This document shows positions 1 to 8,544 of a stretch of DNA of 64,000 nucleotides, one piece after another; position 1 is the first letter of the stretch, and the number at the start of each line of letters is the position of its first letter. This DNA comes from Gammaproteobacteria bacterium. GTDB taxonomy: Bacteria; Pseudomonadota; Gammaproteobacteria; Steroidobacterales; Steroidobacteraceae. The notes below the pieces were generated by a model. The model worked only from the letters and a program-made list of their open reading frames with translations. It made no database searches and had not been told where the DNA came from. The position numbers and the translations under genes are program-made. The stretch covers positions 124,001 to 188,000 of the forward strand of contig PKRE01000004.1 in assembly GCA_017577615.1 (NCBI GenBank). The letters run 5' to 3'.

Positions 1-1
1 C

Positions 2-754
2 GAGCCCATTCAGATCGGCGAGAAGACAAAGGGCTCGGGTGCGGATATACAGATGACAATCGTGCAGCAGGCGATGCTGGAAGGTCAGCCGCGGGACATG
101 CTGGAGCCGATCGTCGACTCGCCGGTCATTCGCGACCGTTGGGGGCAAACGAGAGGGCGGGCGCGCAACTCTGAAAGCTCTCAGATCGGCACACGCCTTG
201 CGCTCGAGCAGGTGGCGCGCGAAGTGGAGCGGGCGATGTGGCCGTTGATCGAACGAGACCTCATCGTCGTGCGACGTCATGCGTTGTGGGTCGAGGTGGA
301 GATTCGCACTGACATCTTGTTTCCGAGCGGTGTCGCCACGCTGTCGCCGAGCGCAGAGCGCATCTTGAAACAGCTTGCTGCCACGCTCGCGCCGTTCCCA
401 AATCCGATACGCGTCGAAGGGCACACGGACAACGTGCCGATCAACACGCCGGCGTTCCCATCGAACTGGGAACTGTCGGCTGCACGTGCGGCGAGCGTGG
501 TGCACCTGTTCATGCGACAAGGTATCGCACCGGAACGTCTCGCGGTGATCGGGCTGGGTGAGTATCGACCCGTGGCGACCAACGAGACACCCGAGGGCCG
601 CAATGCCAATCGCCGTGTCGTGCTCGTGATCTTGAGCCCCGACGTGCCGCCGGAAGATCTCGCGGACGACGACCGCGTCGTGCCGAATGAGCCAGCTCTG
701 GATCCGCCGCTGCCGGTGCTCGAGATGGCCGGACCGATCGAGGCTGGCAACTGA
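2..754 (+). CDS. motD: Flagellar motor stator protein MotD (MotB-like), 5' end outside window
   Basis: C-terminal 250 residues of a MotB/OmpA-type stator subunit. The reading frame is open to the window edge, so the N-terminal membrane segment is missing. The peptidoglycan-binding OmpA-like domain is clear: an FPSG segment, then VEGHTDNVPI and NWELSAARA, and the conserved GRNANRRV near the end. Stator proteins of this class anchor the MotC/MotA-type proton channel to peptidoglycan around the flagellar motor. In related gammaproteobacteria motC-motD sits next to chemotaxis genes, as here, which is why I call MotD rather than MotB; the distinction is inference. A proline/aspartate-rich tail of about 40 residues follows the OmpA domain. 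Confidence 0.85.
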   Translation, partial: EPIQIGEKTKGSGADIQMTIVQQAMLEGQPRDMLEPIVDSPVIRDRWGQTRGRARNSESSQIGTRLALEQVAREVERAMWPLIERDLIVVRRHALWVEVEIRTDILFPSGVATLSPSAERILKQLAATLAPFPNPIRVEGHTDNVPINTPAFPSNWELSAARAASVVHLFMRQGIAPERLAVIGLGEYRPVATNETPEGRNANRRVVLVILSPDVPPEDLADDDRVVPNEPALDPPLPVLEMAGPIEAGN

Positions 755-812
755 TTCTCGGGCCCGGGGCTCGGGGTTGGGGTTGAGTGTCGTTCAGCCT
801 GTAGTTCGCAGC
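755..812. repeat. G-rich repeat tract after motD (half element)
   Basis: The bases right after the motD stop run as overlapping GGGCTCGGGG / GGTTGGGG units, the same vocabulary as the larger inverted-repeat elements elsewhere in the window (for example 28842-28917). Only a G-rich arm is evident here; no convincing C-rich partner is seen. Confidence 0.4.
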
Positions 813-928
813 TTCTGCAGCGAACGTTCCCTTCGTGTTGGCACGAGACGTGCTTGACTCTCCTCGGTATCCATAAGGTCGCGCCAAAGATTTGACGGCG
901 CGATGTGACGCAGGTCACAGGAGCAAGT

Positions 929-1459
929 ATGTTCGAGATCCTTCCGAATCCGTCGCTCGAGATCATCTTGATCGCAGGGCGGGCATTGTTCTTGATCGGT
1001 GCGTTCTGGGTGTTCGCGCTCGCATTCATTCGTTGGCGACGTGCAGACGAGCGCAGCACAGAGCGTCTGTATGCTCAGCTCGAGCGCGCCTTCGACGAGA
1101 TGCGCAGTCTGCACGAAACGGTCGCCGTGATGAGCGCGCGGCTCGAAGCATTGAGCGAGCGTGCCGAAACCGGCGCGCGATTGGCCCCGGCAGGACCGAT
1201 CGGTGCGCAGCGTAGCTACGATCTGGCACAGCGCCTGGCGAAGAGCGGCTCAGATATCGAAGCACTGATCGAGAGCTGCGGCCTGACGCGCTATGAAGCA
1301 GAGCTGCTCACGCGTCTGCACGGAAAGAATCGCGAACAGCAGGACTACAGCAAGCCGAGCCCGGAGAAGGCAAAGTCATGGCGTGCATCGGACACGGGGA
1401 TGTCTTCCGCCGGCACGACCGGGCGAAAAAAGGGCTCGTTACTGAGCGTGGTCGGTTGA
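929..1459 (+). CDS. DUF2802 family protein of the motility cluster
   Basis: About 176 residues. One N-terminal membrane segment (roughly residues 10-32, rich in L, I, F and A) is followed by a basic RWRR stop-transfer, a coiled-coil-like stretch, and a DUF2802-type helical region containing AQRLAKSGSDIEALIESCGLTRYEAELL, which resembles a small DNA-binding-like helix pair. The C-terminal 35 residues are low complexity. I chose the ATG at 929 because AGGAG lies 5 nt upstream; an in-frame GTG at 905 has no ribosome binding site. Proteins of this family sit beside motC/motD and chemotaxis genes in many gammaproteobacteria, and their biochemical role is not established. Confidence 0.75.
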   Translation: MFEILPNPSLEIILIAGRALFLIGAFWVFALAFIRWRRADERSTERLYAQLERAFDEMRSLHETVAVMSARLEALSERAETGARLAPAGPIGAQRSYDLAQRLAKSGSDIEALIESCGLTRYEAELLTRLHGKNREQQDYSKPSPEKAKSWRASDTGMSSAGTTGRKKGSLLSVVG

Positions 1460-1527
1460 ATATATAAAGCGACGGGCGCTCGTGTATGCCGACGGCGCGG
1501 CCTTTCATCTTCGCGTGTGCCGCTGAA

Positions 1528-1791
1528 TCAGCGGTGCTTTCCGGTGACGGCCCATGCGAACGCCAGCACCTGCGCCACTGCGACGTAAAGCTCGCGGGGA
1601 ATCTCGCGCCCCAAGTCGAGCCGTGACAGGGCAGCGGCGAGCTGCGCATCTTCCTGTAACGGCACATTGTGCTGACGCGCCGTTTCAATGATGCGCTCGG
1701 CCACTTTGCCGCCGCCCTTGGCCACGACTCTCGGTGCACCGCTGCCAGTGTAGTGCAGCGCGACAGCAAGGTGTGGACGTCGCTCGCTCAT
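1528..1791 (-). CDS. Free-standing FlhB/EscU-type C-terminal domain protein (FhlB-like)
   Basis: 87 residues homologous to the cytoplasmic C-terminal domain of FlhB, the substrate-specificity switch of the flagellar type III export gate. The protein starts with RRPHLAVALHY, aligning with the PTHLAVALRY that follows the FlhB autocleavage Asn-Pro, and continues with AKGGGKVAERI and the NVPLQED segment (NIPVxED in FlhB). There is no membrane region. Its ATG overlaps the stop of fliK in an ATGA arrangement, so the two are translationally coupled. Pairing with FliK, the ruler that signals the FlhB switch, supports a role in export control. That role is inference; the family assignment is firm. Confidence 0.85.
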   Translation of the reverse strand: MSERRPHLAVALHYTGSGAPRVVAKGGGKVAERIIETARQHNVPLQEDAQLAAALSRLDLGREIPRELYVAVAQVLAFAWAVTGKHR

Positions 1792-2978
1792 GCGCGCACA
1801 TCCAACAGCCGCGCGGCGCGCGCGCCGATATCTCCGGCAGGCATGCCGTGTAGACAGACGACGCGATCGATCTCGAGCCCGGCGTTGCGCAGCATCGCTT
1901 CGAGCTCGCTGGTGCGAGCGGCGAGCGCTTCGACGACGGCAGCCGATTCGGCCCGCAACTGCACGGCGACGCGTTGGCCACGCAATGTGACGCGTGCATG
2001 AAGCGCGCCGCTTGCGCCCAGATCGAGCGCAGCTTCGACGGACCATGCGCTGCCTTCTTCACCTTTTCGATGCGTACGTTCGTCTTGCTCGATGCGCAGC
2101 CGCAAGATGCTCGCGCGCTCCTCGTGGCGCACCGGTAGCTCGATGAGGATTGCCGGCGGATCGGGATTGTGATTCGCGAGCTGCACGGTCGTAAGGCGCG
2201 CAAGCGCACCTTCGGTTTGGCGTGCCAGCTCGTGCAGGTGCTGCGCCGGGGTGTCGAGCAGAGAGAACGTGGCGGGGGCAGAGTGTAGCGGTGTGAGCGG
2301 ACCCTTCTGCGTCGGAACAGGTGCGTGGGCTGCCGTGTCGGAGCGCGATGCTGCGGCTCGGGCGCCGTTTTCCTGCAGGACGCGTCGCAACGAAAGCAGC
2401 AGTGCTTTCAGATCCGTGACGAGCTCGGTCGTCTGATTCGAGGCGAGCTTGGCTTCGAGAAACGTGCCAGAGCGGCGCAGCGCGGCTTCGAACTCGTCGG
2501 GATCAGTGAGCGAGCCGGCTGTTGGCAGCGCCTGCCATACACGCATCGCAGCTTCGACGACGTTGCGCGGCAACGCCTGTGTCAGACCCTTGCCTTGAGC
2601 AAGCCAAGCCAGGTTGGCGAGCATCGTCGCTGGGTTCTCCTGCTTGGGTACGAAACGACGCAATGCGGCGGCTGTGATGTCCGCATCATCCTCGATCGCG
2701 GCGCTGTCGGTGGATATCGCTTCGAGCGCAAGCACCGGATGCGTGCGCAGCACGCGTACGTTCAGGCGCTCGCCATGGGCCGGCCCGTCTTGATCGCCTG
2801 AAGCAATGCGTGCGGGATAGCGTTTGCCGGCCAGATCCAGCCAAAGCTGCCCCGTCGTCGCATCGCGTACCGCGACCGCTTGCAGGATGGTGCCGACGCG
2901 CCATTGCGCCAACAGGCTCGTCGCTGCTCCTGTGAGCGGAATGCCGCGAAAGCTCAAAAAGTCCAAGCGCATGAGCAT
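1788..2978 (-). CDS. fliK: Flagellar hook-length control protein FliK
   Basis: About 396 residues. The C-terminal third carries the Flg_hook (FliK C) domain: a region with the pattern SVEAALDLGASGALHARV...LRGQRVAVQLRAES, then ELEAMLRNAGLEIDRVVCLHG. The N-terminal and middle parts are weakly conserved and Ala/Gln-rich, as usual for FliK, which acts as a secreted molecular ruler during hook assembly. Start uncertain: ATGs at 2978 and 2972 precede the LDFLSFRGIP segment, and the longest frame begins at 3068. A GAGGAG lies about 13 nt before the 2978 ATG. It is divergent from the chemotaxis operon and coupled to the downstream FlhB-domain gene. Confidence 0.8.
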   Translation of the reverse strand: MLMRLDFLSFRGIPLTGAATSLLAQWRVGTILQAVAVRDATTGQLWLDLAGKRYPARIASGDQDGPAHGERLNVRVLRTHPVLALEAISTDSAAIEDDADITAAALRRFVPKQENPATMLANLAWLAQGKGLTQALPRNVVEAAMRVWQALPTAGSLTDPDEFEAALRRSGTFLEAKLASNQTTELVTDLKALLLSLRRVLQENGARAAASRSDTAAHAPVPTQKGPLTPLHSAPATFSLLDTPAQHLHELARQTEGALARLTTVQLANHNPDPPAILIELPVRHEERASILRLRIEQDERTHRKGEEGSAWSVEAALDLGASGALHARVTLRGQRVAVQLRAESAAVVEALAARTSELEAMLRNAGLEIDRVVCLHGMPAGDIGARAARLLDVRA

Positions 2979-3141
2979 CGAGCCCGAGCGGCTCCTCGTG
3001 AACTGCGTCAGCGACTTTAGCGGCAGGATGGGTGTGTCCTTGAGTCGTCGGCGCGTCGCGGGCGCCAATCCATCGTGCGCTGACCCTTCTGTCTACGACA
3101 TTCCCCTAGCGCCTATTGTTAACAACGCGACTTGGCTCTCC

Positions 3142-3168
3142 TAAAGGGGCTCGGGCCGGTGCCGATAT
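3142..3168 (+). promoter_or_regulatory. Sigma-28 (FliA) promoter for the chemotaxis operon
   Basis: TAAA at 3142-3145, 15 nt, then GCCGATAT at 3161-3168. This matches the FliA consensus (TAAA, N15, GCCGATAA) at all but the last base. It lies about 60 nt upstream of the STAS gene that opens the cheY-cheA operon, where FliA control is expected. Confidence 0.85.
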
Positions 3169-3228
3169 CAAGCGTGAATCTGTGAAATTGCGGCGGCTCA
3201 GAGAAGCGCGCGACGTGGCAGATGGCTG

Positions 3229-3597
3229 ATGAAGAGGAAGAAGCGTAAGTCGAAGCGAAGGGCACACGTGCAGGGACCAGGGCAGGCTGTGACGAGCAGC
3301 GATCTGCCGGCGCCCGCGGTGTTCGTGCTCTCGAGTCATTCCACGATCAAGGATGCAGCCGCGCTCAAAGGCGAGCTCGAGAAGCTGATCGATGTTCCCG
3401 AGGTCACGATCGATGTCGGCTCTGTCGAGCGCATCGATACCGCGGTGATGCAGCTCATCTGTGCATTTGTGCGTGACCGCGTCCAGCGTGAACGGCGCGT
3501 GTCTTGGCGGGGCGCGTCCGCATCGTGGCGCGATGCGGTGCGGCTGCTCGGCACGGGTGAGCTGCTCGGGTGGGCAGCGGAGGGTGCGGCCGGATGA
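3229..3597 (+). CDS. STAS-domain protein (anti-sigma antagonist type) of the chemotaxis operon
   Basis: 122 residues. After a basic N-terminus (KRKKRKSKRR) comes a compact STAS fold: VFVLSSHSTIKDAAALKGELEKL, then VTIDVGSVERIDTAVMQLICAF, where the IDT(A)VMQ stretch is in the position of the phosphorylatable S/T loop of SpoIIAA-type proteins. Here the residues are D-T-A, so a Thr is available. The stop overlaps the cheY start (ATGA). A STAS gene opening the che operon is seen in Xanthomonas-like chemotaxis clusters; its partner is not known. It could equally be a phospholipid- or nucleotide-sensing STAS protein. Confidence 0.75.
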   Translation: MKRKKRKSKRRAHVQGPGQAVTSSDLPAPAVFVLSSHSTIKDAAALKGELEKLIDVPEVTIDVGSVERIDTAVMQLICAFVRDRVQRERRVSWRGASASWRDAVRLLGTGELLGWAAEGAAG

Positions 3598-3956
3598 AGC
3601 GGATCCTCGCTGTCGATGATTCGCCCTCGATGCGCGAGATGGTGCGCATCGCGCTCACCAGCGCCGGTTTCGAGGTGGTGCAAGCGACGGACGGCGATGA
3701 GGCACTGCGGCTTGCACGAGAGCAGCAGTTCGATCTGGTGCTCTCCGACGTGAACATGCCGAACATGGACGGCCTCGCGCTCATTCGCGCGTTGCGCGCT
3801 GAAAGCGGTTATCGCCACACGCCGATCTTGATGCTGACGACGGAGAGCTCGGTTGAGCGCAAGCGTGAAGGAAAAGAAGCCGGTGCCACGGGTTGGATCG
3901 TCAAGCCGTTCGATCCGGCGCAGCTGATTGCGACCATGATGCGAGTGTTGAATTAG
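3594..3956 (+). CDS. cheY: Chemotaxis response regulator CheY
   Basis: 120 residues, a single receiver domain. Acidic pocket VDD at residues 7-9, phospho-acceptor Asp52 in LSDVNMPNMDG, Thr83/84 in MLTTE, and Lys104 in IVKPF. It accepts phosphate from CheA and binds the flagellar switch protein FliM. The start is the ATG overlapping the STAS stop. The cheA ATG follows 3 nt after its TAG. No output domain. Confidence 0.95.
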   Translation: MKRILAVDDSPSMREMVRIALTSAGFEVVQATDGDEALRLAREQQFDLVLSDVNMPNMDGLALIRALRAESGYRHTPILMLTTESSVERKREGKEAGATGWIVKPFDPAQLIATMMRVLN

Positions 3957-3958
3957 TC

Positions 3959-6103
3959 ATGACCCTTGACCTCGCCCAGTTCCACGATGCCTTCTTCGAC
4001 GAGAGCTACGAGGCTCTCGACACGATGGAGGCTGCGCTTCTCAAGCTGGATTTGGGAGCGCCCGATCCGGAGCTCATCAACACGATCTTCCGTGTCGCGC
4101 ATTCGATCAAGGGTGGCAGTGCGACTTTCGGTTTCTCCGAGGTGGCCTCCTTCACGCACACCTGTGAAGCGGTCTTAGATGAGTTGCGCGCCAATCGGAT
4201 GGAGGTCACGCGCCACATCTTGGATCTACTGCTGAAGTCGGTCGACGTAATGCGCGACATGCTGCGCGCGGTGCAGCACAAGGAACCGATCGATGCGCAG
4301 CGCGTGGCTGATCTGCAGTTCGACCTCGAGTTGACTATTGCGCAGAACAACGCCGCTGCCGCTGCGCCGACGAGCCCACAAGATTCGACTGCACAGGTCA
4401 CGGCGTCGGTAGAGGCAGAGCATTCCCCATCACCCGAGACAGAAGCATCTCACTCTCAAGGAGGGGAAGGATCGAAGCGCGCGCATCGCTGGCGGATCCT
4501 TTTCCGTCCGCGCCCTCAGCTCATGGCGCACGGCAACGATCCGCTGCGCATGATACGCGAGCTGGCAGAGCTCGGCCCGATCGAGGTCAAGCTCGATGCA
4601 TCCGATCTACCCGAGCTTACCGTGCTGGAGCCGGAGCGTTGCTATTTCGCGTGGGAGATCGTGGTCGAGACCGATGCGGAAAGAGAGGCCATCGACCAGA
4701 TCTTCGATTGGGCGGAAGGCGATTGCGAGTTGACGATCACGGACGACTATGCGCCCGCGCAGCCGCAAGCTCCTGGGGCCTCGGCGGAGGCGCAGGCACC
4801 GCAGCCTGAGCCGCCGGCAGGCAGCTCGAATGTCGTCAACATCGCCACCGCGGCCACCGCGAAAGCCAGCGAGCCCGCCAAGCCTTCTCAGGATCACCAT
4901 GAAGGAGGCAAGCACGGGCTCGGAGACGGCAGCTCGATTCGCGTCAGCACGGAGAAGATCGACGAGCTCATGAACACAGTGGGCGAGCTCGTGATCACCC
5001 AATCCATGTTGAGCCAGCTCGGCGCGAAAGTGTCGGGCCCCATCGGCGAGCAGCTGCGCTCCGGACTGGCGCAGCTCGAGAGGAACATGCGCGAGCTGCA
5101 GGAGAGTGTCATGCGCGTGCGCATGCTACCGATCAGCTTCGTCTTCAGTCGCTTCCCGCGCATGGTTCGCGACTTGAGCCAACGACTCTCCAAACAGGTT
5201 GAGCTGAAAGTCACCGGCGAGCAGACCGAGCTCGACAAGACCGTGCTGGAGAAGATCGGCGATCCGCTCGTCCATCTGGTGCGCAACTGTGTCGACCACG
5301 GCATTGAGAGCCCGGAAGCGCGTACCGCGGCGGGCAAACCGCCTACTGGTGTGGTGTCATTGGAGGCCTATCATAAAGGCGGCAATATCACGATCGAGGT
5401 CGCGGACGACGGTGCCGGTCTCAACAGAGAGAAGATCCTGGCGAAGGCGCGTGAGCGCGGCCTGGTCGGCCCGAACGACACACTTTCGGACGAGCAGATC
5501 GACGATCTGATTTTCCACGCCGGTTTCTCGACGGCCGATCAAGCCACCGACATTTCCGGGCGCGGCGTTGGCATGGATGTGGTCCGGCGCAACATCAAGG
5601 AGCTCGGTGGACACATCGAAGTGCGCTCGCAGCCCGGTAAAGGTTCACGTTTTATCATCACGCTGCCGTTGACGCTGGCCATCGTCGACGGTCAGTCAGT
5701 GGCGGTCGGCACCGAGACCTATATCGTGCCGCTCGTCACGATCATCGAATCGCTTCAGCTCAAGCCTGGGATGGTCAATCGCGTCGCGGGCCAGGGCGAG
5801 GTCTTCTGGTTCCGCGAGCAGTATGTGCCGATCGTTCGCCTGCACGAACTGTTTGGGATACGTCCGCGCGCGACCGCGCTGCACGAGGGGTTGATCATGG
5901 TCGTCGAAGGCGACGGCAAGCGCGTGGGCTTGTTCGTCGATGACCTGTTGGGGCAGCAGCAAGTGGTCATCAAATCGCTCGAGACGAACTATCGACGTGT
6001 GGAGGGTGTCTCGGGTGCGACGATTCTCGGCGACGGATCCGTCGCGCTGATCCTGGATGTGCCTGGGTTGATCCGTGTCGCTGCGCAAAGTGCGGCGGCG
6101 TGA
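3959..6103 (+). CDS. cheA: Chemotaxis histidine kinase CheA
   Basis: 714 residues. Hpt domain at residues 1-110 with His48 in AHSIKGGSATFG; a linker; a second globular segment (about 175-265, beginning RWRILFRPRPQ) typical of this CheA class in the P2 position; an Ala/Pro-rich linker; the P3 dimerisation helices (RVSTEKIDELMNTVGELVI); a HATPase with HLVRNCVDHGIE and GRGVGMDVV; and a C-terminal CheW-like P5 domain. It autophosphorylates at the Hpt His and transfers phosphate to CheY and CheB. The ATG follows the cheY stop by 2 nt. Confidence 0.96.
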   Translation: MTLDLAQFHDAFFDESYEALDTMEAALLKLDLGAPDPELINTIFRVAHSIKGGSATFGFSEVASFTHTCEAVLDELRANRMEVTRHILDLLLKSVDVMRDMLRAVQHKEPIDAQRVADLQFDLELTIAQNNAAAAAPTSPQDSTAQVTASVEAEHSPSPETEASHSQGGEGSKRAHRWRILFRPRPQLMAHGNDPLRMIRELAELGPIEVKLDASDLPELTVLEPERCYFAWEIVVETDAEREAIDQIFDWAEGDCELTITDDYAPAQPQAPGASAEAQAPQPEPPAGSSNVVNIATAATAKASEPAKPSQDHHEGGKHGLGDGSSIRVSTEKIDELMNTVGELVITQSMLSQLGAKVSGPIGEQLRSGLAQLERNMRELQESVMRVRMLPISFVFSRFPRMVRDLSQRLSKQVELKVTGEQTELDKTVLEKIGDPLVHLVRNCVDHGIESPEARTAAGKPPTGVVSLEAYHKGGNITIEVADDGAGLNREKILAKARERGLVGPNDTLSDEQIDDLIFHAGFSTADQATDISGRGVGMDVVRRNIKELGGHIEVRSQPGKGSRFIITLPLTLAIVDGQSVAVGTETYIVPLVTIIESLQLKPGMVNRVAGQGEVFWFREQYVPIVRLHELFGIRPRATALHEGLIMVVEGDGKRVGLFVDDLLGQQQVVIKSLETNYRRVEGVSGATILGDGSVALILDVPGLIRVAAQSAAA

Positions 6104-6144
6104 CCGGCTGAGTCGGTTATTGAAGCTCGTAGAAGGTAGTAGTC

Positions 6145-7869
6145 ATGAACATGTTCAACTTCAGTGTCAAAGCGAAGCTGTTCACGACATTGGTCGTGAG
6201 CGGCGTCGCGTTGATCTTGGTCGGCACTCTAGGATTGTCCGGCACGCGCTCGAGCAATCAGCATCTCGACGCGATCTTCTCCAATCGCTTCATGCCGACC
6301 GGCTGGATCGGCACGATCGAGTCGCACACGCGCGAGGTGCTGGATAAGACCGAGAACATCATCGTGCGTCAGGACTCGAGCGCAGCCGGAGAGGGGCTCG
6401 AGCTCCTGAGCCAGCGTCGCGCGGAGATCAGGGAGCTTTCTGCGCGCCTGCAAGCCACCGAGCTCACCGATCGCGAGCGTGCGCTAGTCGAAGACTTCGC
6501 CGAGCATCGCGAGCAAGTGTTGAGCGCCGTGAACGAAGCCTTGCTCGCCGCCCAAGCCGGCTCGTTCGACGCTGCCGAGACGGCCCTGCTGGGCCGGGCG
6601 CGTCCGAGCTTCGAGCGCATGACGGGGACCGGAGATGCACTGCTCAAGACTCAGATCGAGGTCGCTCAGGAGATGCGCAACGAAGCGCAAAGTTCCTACG
6701 CGCGTAATCGTGGGCTCATCATCGGCGCGATCGTCTTTGGCATCGGTATCGCCACGGCGATCCTCTTCCTCTTGATCCGTTCGATCATGAGTGCCCTCAA
6801 TGCGGCGGTAAACATCGCCAATCGCATCGCCGGCGGTGAACTGGGCAACGAAGTGCGTGTGGAATCGAACGACGAGCTCGGGCAGTTGCTCGATTCCCTG
6901 AAGCGGATGGACGCGAAGCTGGTCGAGATCGTCGGCAGCGTGCGCGCCAGCGCGGATGCGGTCGGCGCGGCGGCGCGGCAGCTCTCGCTCGGCAACGACG
7001 ATCTGTCGCAGCGTACGCAGGAGCAGGCCGCAGCGCTCGAGGAGACCGCATCCAGCATGGAGCAAATGACTGCTACCGTGAAGCAGAACGCGGATAACGC
7101 TCGACAGGCGAATCAGCTTGCTGTCGGTGCGCGCGAGCAGGCAGAGAAGGGCGGTGCCGTCGTGCATCGTGCGATCAGCGCCATGGGCGAGATCAACGCG
7201 GCAAGCCGCAAGATCGCGGACATCATCAGCGTGATCGACGAGATCGCCTTCCAAACGAACTTGCTTGCGTTGAATGCGGCAGTGGAGGCGGCACGCGCGG
7301 GCGAACAGGGACGAGGCTTCGCGGTTGTCGCAACCGAGGTGCGCAATCTGGCACAGCGCAGCGCCAGCGCCGCAAAGGAAATCAAGGACCTCATCAACGA
7401 CTCGGTGGAGAAGGTCAAGGTCGGCTCCGAGCTCGTCGACGAGTCCGGCAAAACGCTCGCGGAGATCATGGAAAGCGTGAAGAAGGTCACCGACATCGTG
7501 GCCGAGATCGCGGCGGCGAGCGAAGAGCAGTCCGCTGGTATTGAGCAAGTGAACAACGCCGTCGCCCAGATGGACAACGTCACGCAGCAGAACGCGGCGC
7601 TCGTGGAGGAAACCTCCGCGGCCAGCAAGGCGATGGAGCAGCAGTCCCGGCAGCTCGTGCAGCAGATCAGCTACTTCCGTACCGCGCACGGCGGCACGAT
7701 CGTCCAGGGCGGGACGGCGAAGGTGGAGCGTGAACGCACTGCCGCGCCTGCACCGGTGCGTAGAATCACATCGGCCACATCGTCGCGTCCTGCCGTGACG
7801 ACGCCGAAGCCGGCGCCCGCGCCGCTTGCGCGTGCCAGCGGCGACGACAGTGTGTGGCAGGAGTTTTGA
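6145..7869 (+). CDS. Methyl-accepting chemotaxis protein with CheR-docking tail
   Basis: 574 residues. Membrane helix at about 13-32, a periplasmic four-helix-bundle sensor (33-190), a second helix at 191-211, HAMP at about 212-265 and a cytoplasmic signalling hairpin. The hairpin tip has the conserved [33 protein letters not shown] core. The extreme C-terminus is VWQEF after a flexible Pro/Ala/Thr linker, resembling the NWETF-type pentapeptide that tethers CheR and CheB in Tar/Tsr. It is the only MCP in the window and lies between cheA and cheW; the ligand cannot be told from sequence. Confidence 0.95.
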   Translation: MNMFNFSVKAKLFTTLVVSGVALILVGTLGLSGTRSSNQHLDAIFSNRFMPTGWIGTIESHTREVLDKTENIIVRQDSSAAGEGLELLSQRRAEIRELSARLQATELTDRERALVEDFAEHREQVLSAVNEALLAAQAGSFDAAETALLGRARPSFERMTGTGDALLKTQIEVAQEMRNEAQSSYARNRGLIIGAIVFGIGIATAILFLLIRSIMSALNAAVNIANRIAGGELGNEVRVESNDELGQLLDSLKRMDAKLVEIVGSVRASADAVGAAARQLSLGNDDLSQRTQEQAAALEETASSMEQMTATVKQNADNARQANQLAVGAREQAEKGGAVVHRAISAMGEINAASRKIADIISVIDEIAFQTNLLALNAAVEAARAGEQGRGFAVVATEVRNLAQRSASAAKEIKDLINDSVEKVKVGSELVDESGKTLAEIMESVKKVTDIVAEIAAASEEQSAGIEQVNNAVAQMDNVTQQNAALVEETSAASKAMEQQSRQLVQQISYFRTAHGGTIVQGGTAKVERERTAAPAPVRRITSATSSRPAVTTPKPAPAPLARASGDDSVWQEF

Positions 7870-7957
7870 TGCCCACCGTCGCGCTCGAACATGAAGAGCT
7901 GGGCACCTGCTTCGCTCTGCTCGATCAACGGGTATGGAATCGCTAGAGGTCGACCGA

Positions 7958-8476
7958 ATGACTACTGTCAATGTCTCGAACCAGGATGCCGCCGCAGCTG
8001 CGGGTTCGAAGCAAGTGCTCACCTTCACGCTCGGCGACGAGACCTACGGCGTCGACATTCTGCGCGTACAGGAGATTCGCGGCTGGTCGCCGGTTACCAG
8101 GATCCCGCAGGCACCGGCGCACGTCCTCGGCGTGCTCAACCTGCGTGGGTCGATCGTGCCGATCGTCGATCTGCGCATGCGCTTCAACCTCGAGCACGCC
8201 GAGTACACGCCGCTCACCGTGATCATCGTGCTCTCGATTGAGTCGGCGGTGGGACGTCGCGACATCGGGCTCGTCGTGGATGGCGTGTCGGATGTGATCG
8301 ACGTCCCGCAGGCGGATGTGAAGCCGGCGCCGGAGCTTGGCCAGCACGTGAGCACCGAGTTCATCGAAGGGCTCGCTGCTGTGGCGGGACGCATGGTGAT
8401 GCTCCTGGACATCGACAGGTTGATCGGCGAGGACGTCACCGGCGTCGCGACCGTCCCTGCCGCAGCGAACGGTTGA
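7958..8476 (+). CDS. cheW: Chemotaxis coupling protein CheW
   Basis: 172 residues from the ATG at 7958, with an alternative ATG 24 nt upstream. CheW SH3-like fold: LTFTLGDETYGVDILRVQEIRGW, then VLGVLNLRGSIVPIVDLRMRF and GLVVDGVSDVIDV. It links MCP signalling tips to CheA. GAGGTCGACC just before the chosen ATG offers a modest ribosome binding site. Placed between mcp and cheR in the same orientation. Confidence 0.94.
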   Translation: MTTVNVSNQDAAAAAGSKQVLTFTLGDETYGVDILRVQEIRGWSPVTRIPQAPAHVLGVLNLRGSIVPIVDLRMRFNLEHAEYTPLTVIIVLSIESAVGRRDIGLVVDGVSDVIDVPQADVKPAPELGQHVSTEFIEGLAAVAGRMVMLLDIDRLIGEDVTGVATVPAAANG

Positions 8477-8544
8477 CATAGGGATTGGGGGAAAGGGGGT
8501 AACGGACCACCTGCCCTGTTGCTAGGTCATCGTTCTGCACGGAT

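Noticed and set aside
7869-7946. 25-residue frame overlapping the MCP stop
   Set aside because: Starts on the MCP stop in ATGA style, but has no ribosome binding site, no conserved pattern and simply fills the gap before cheW.
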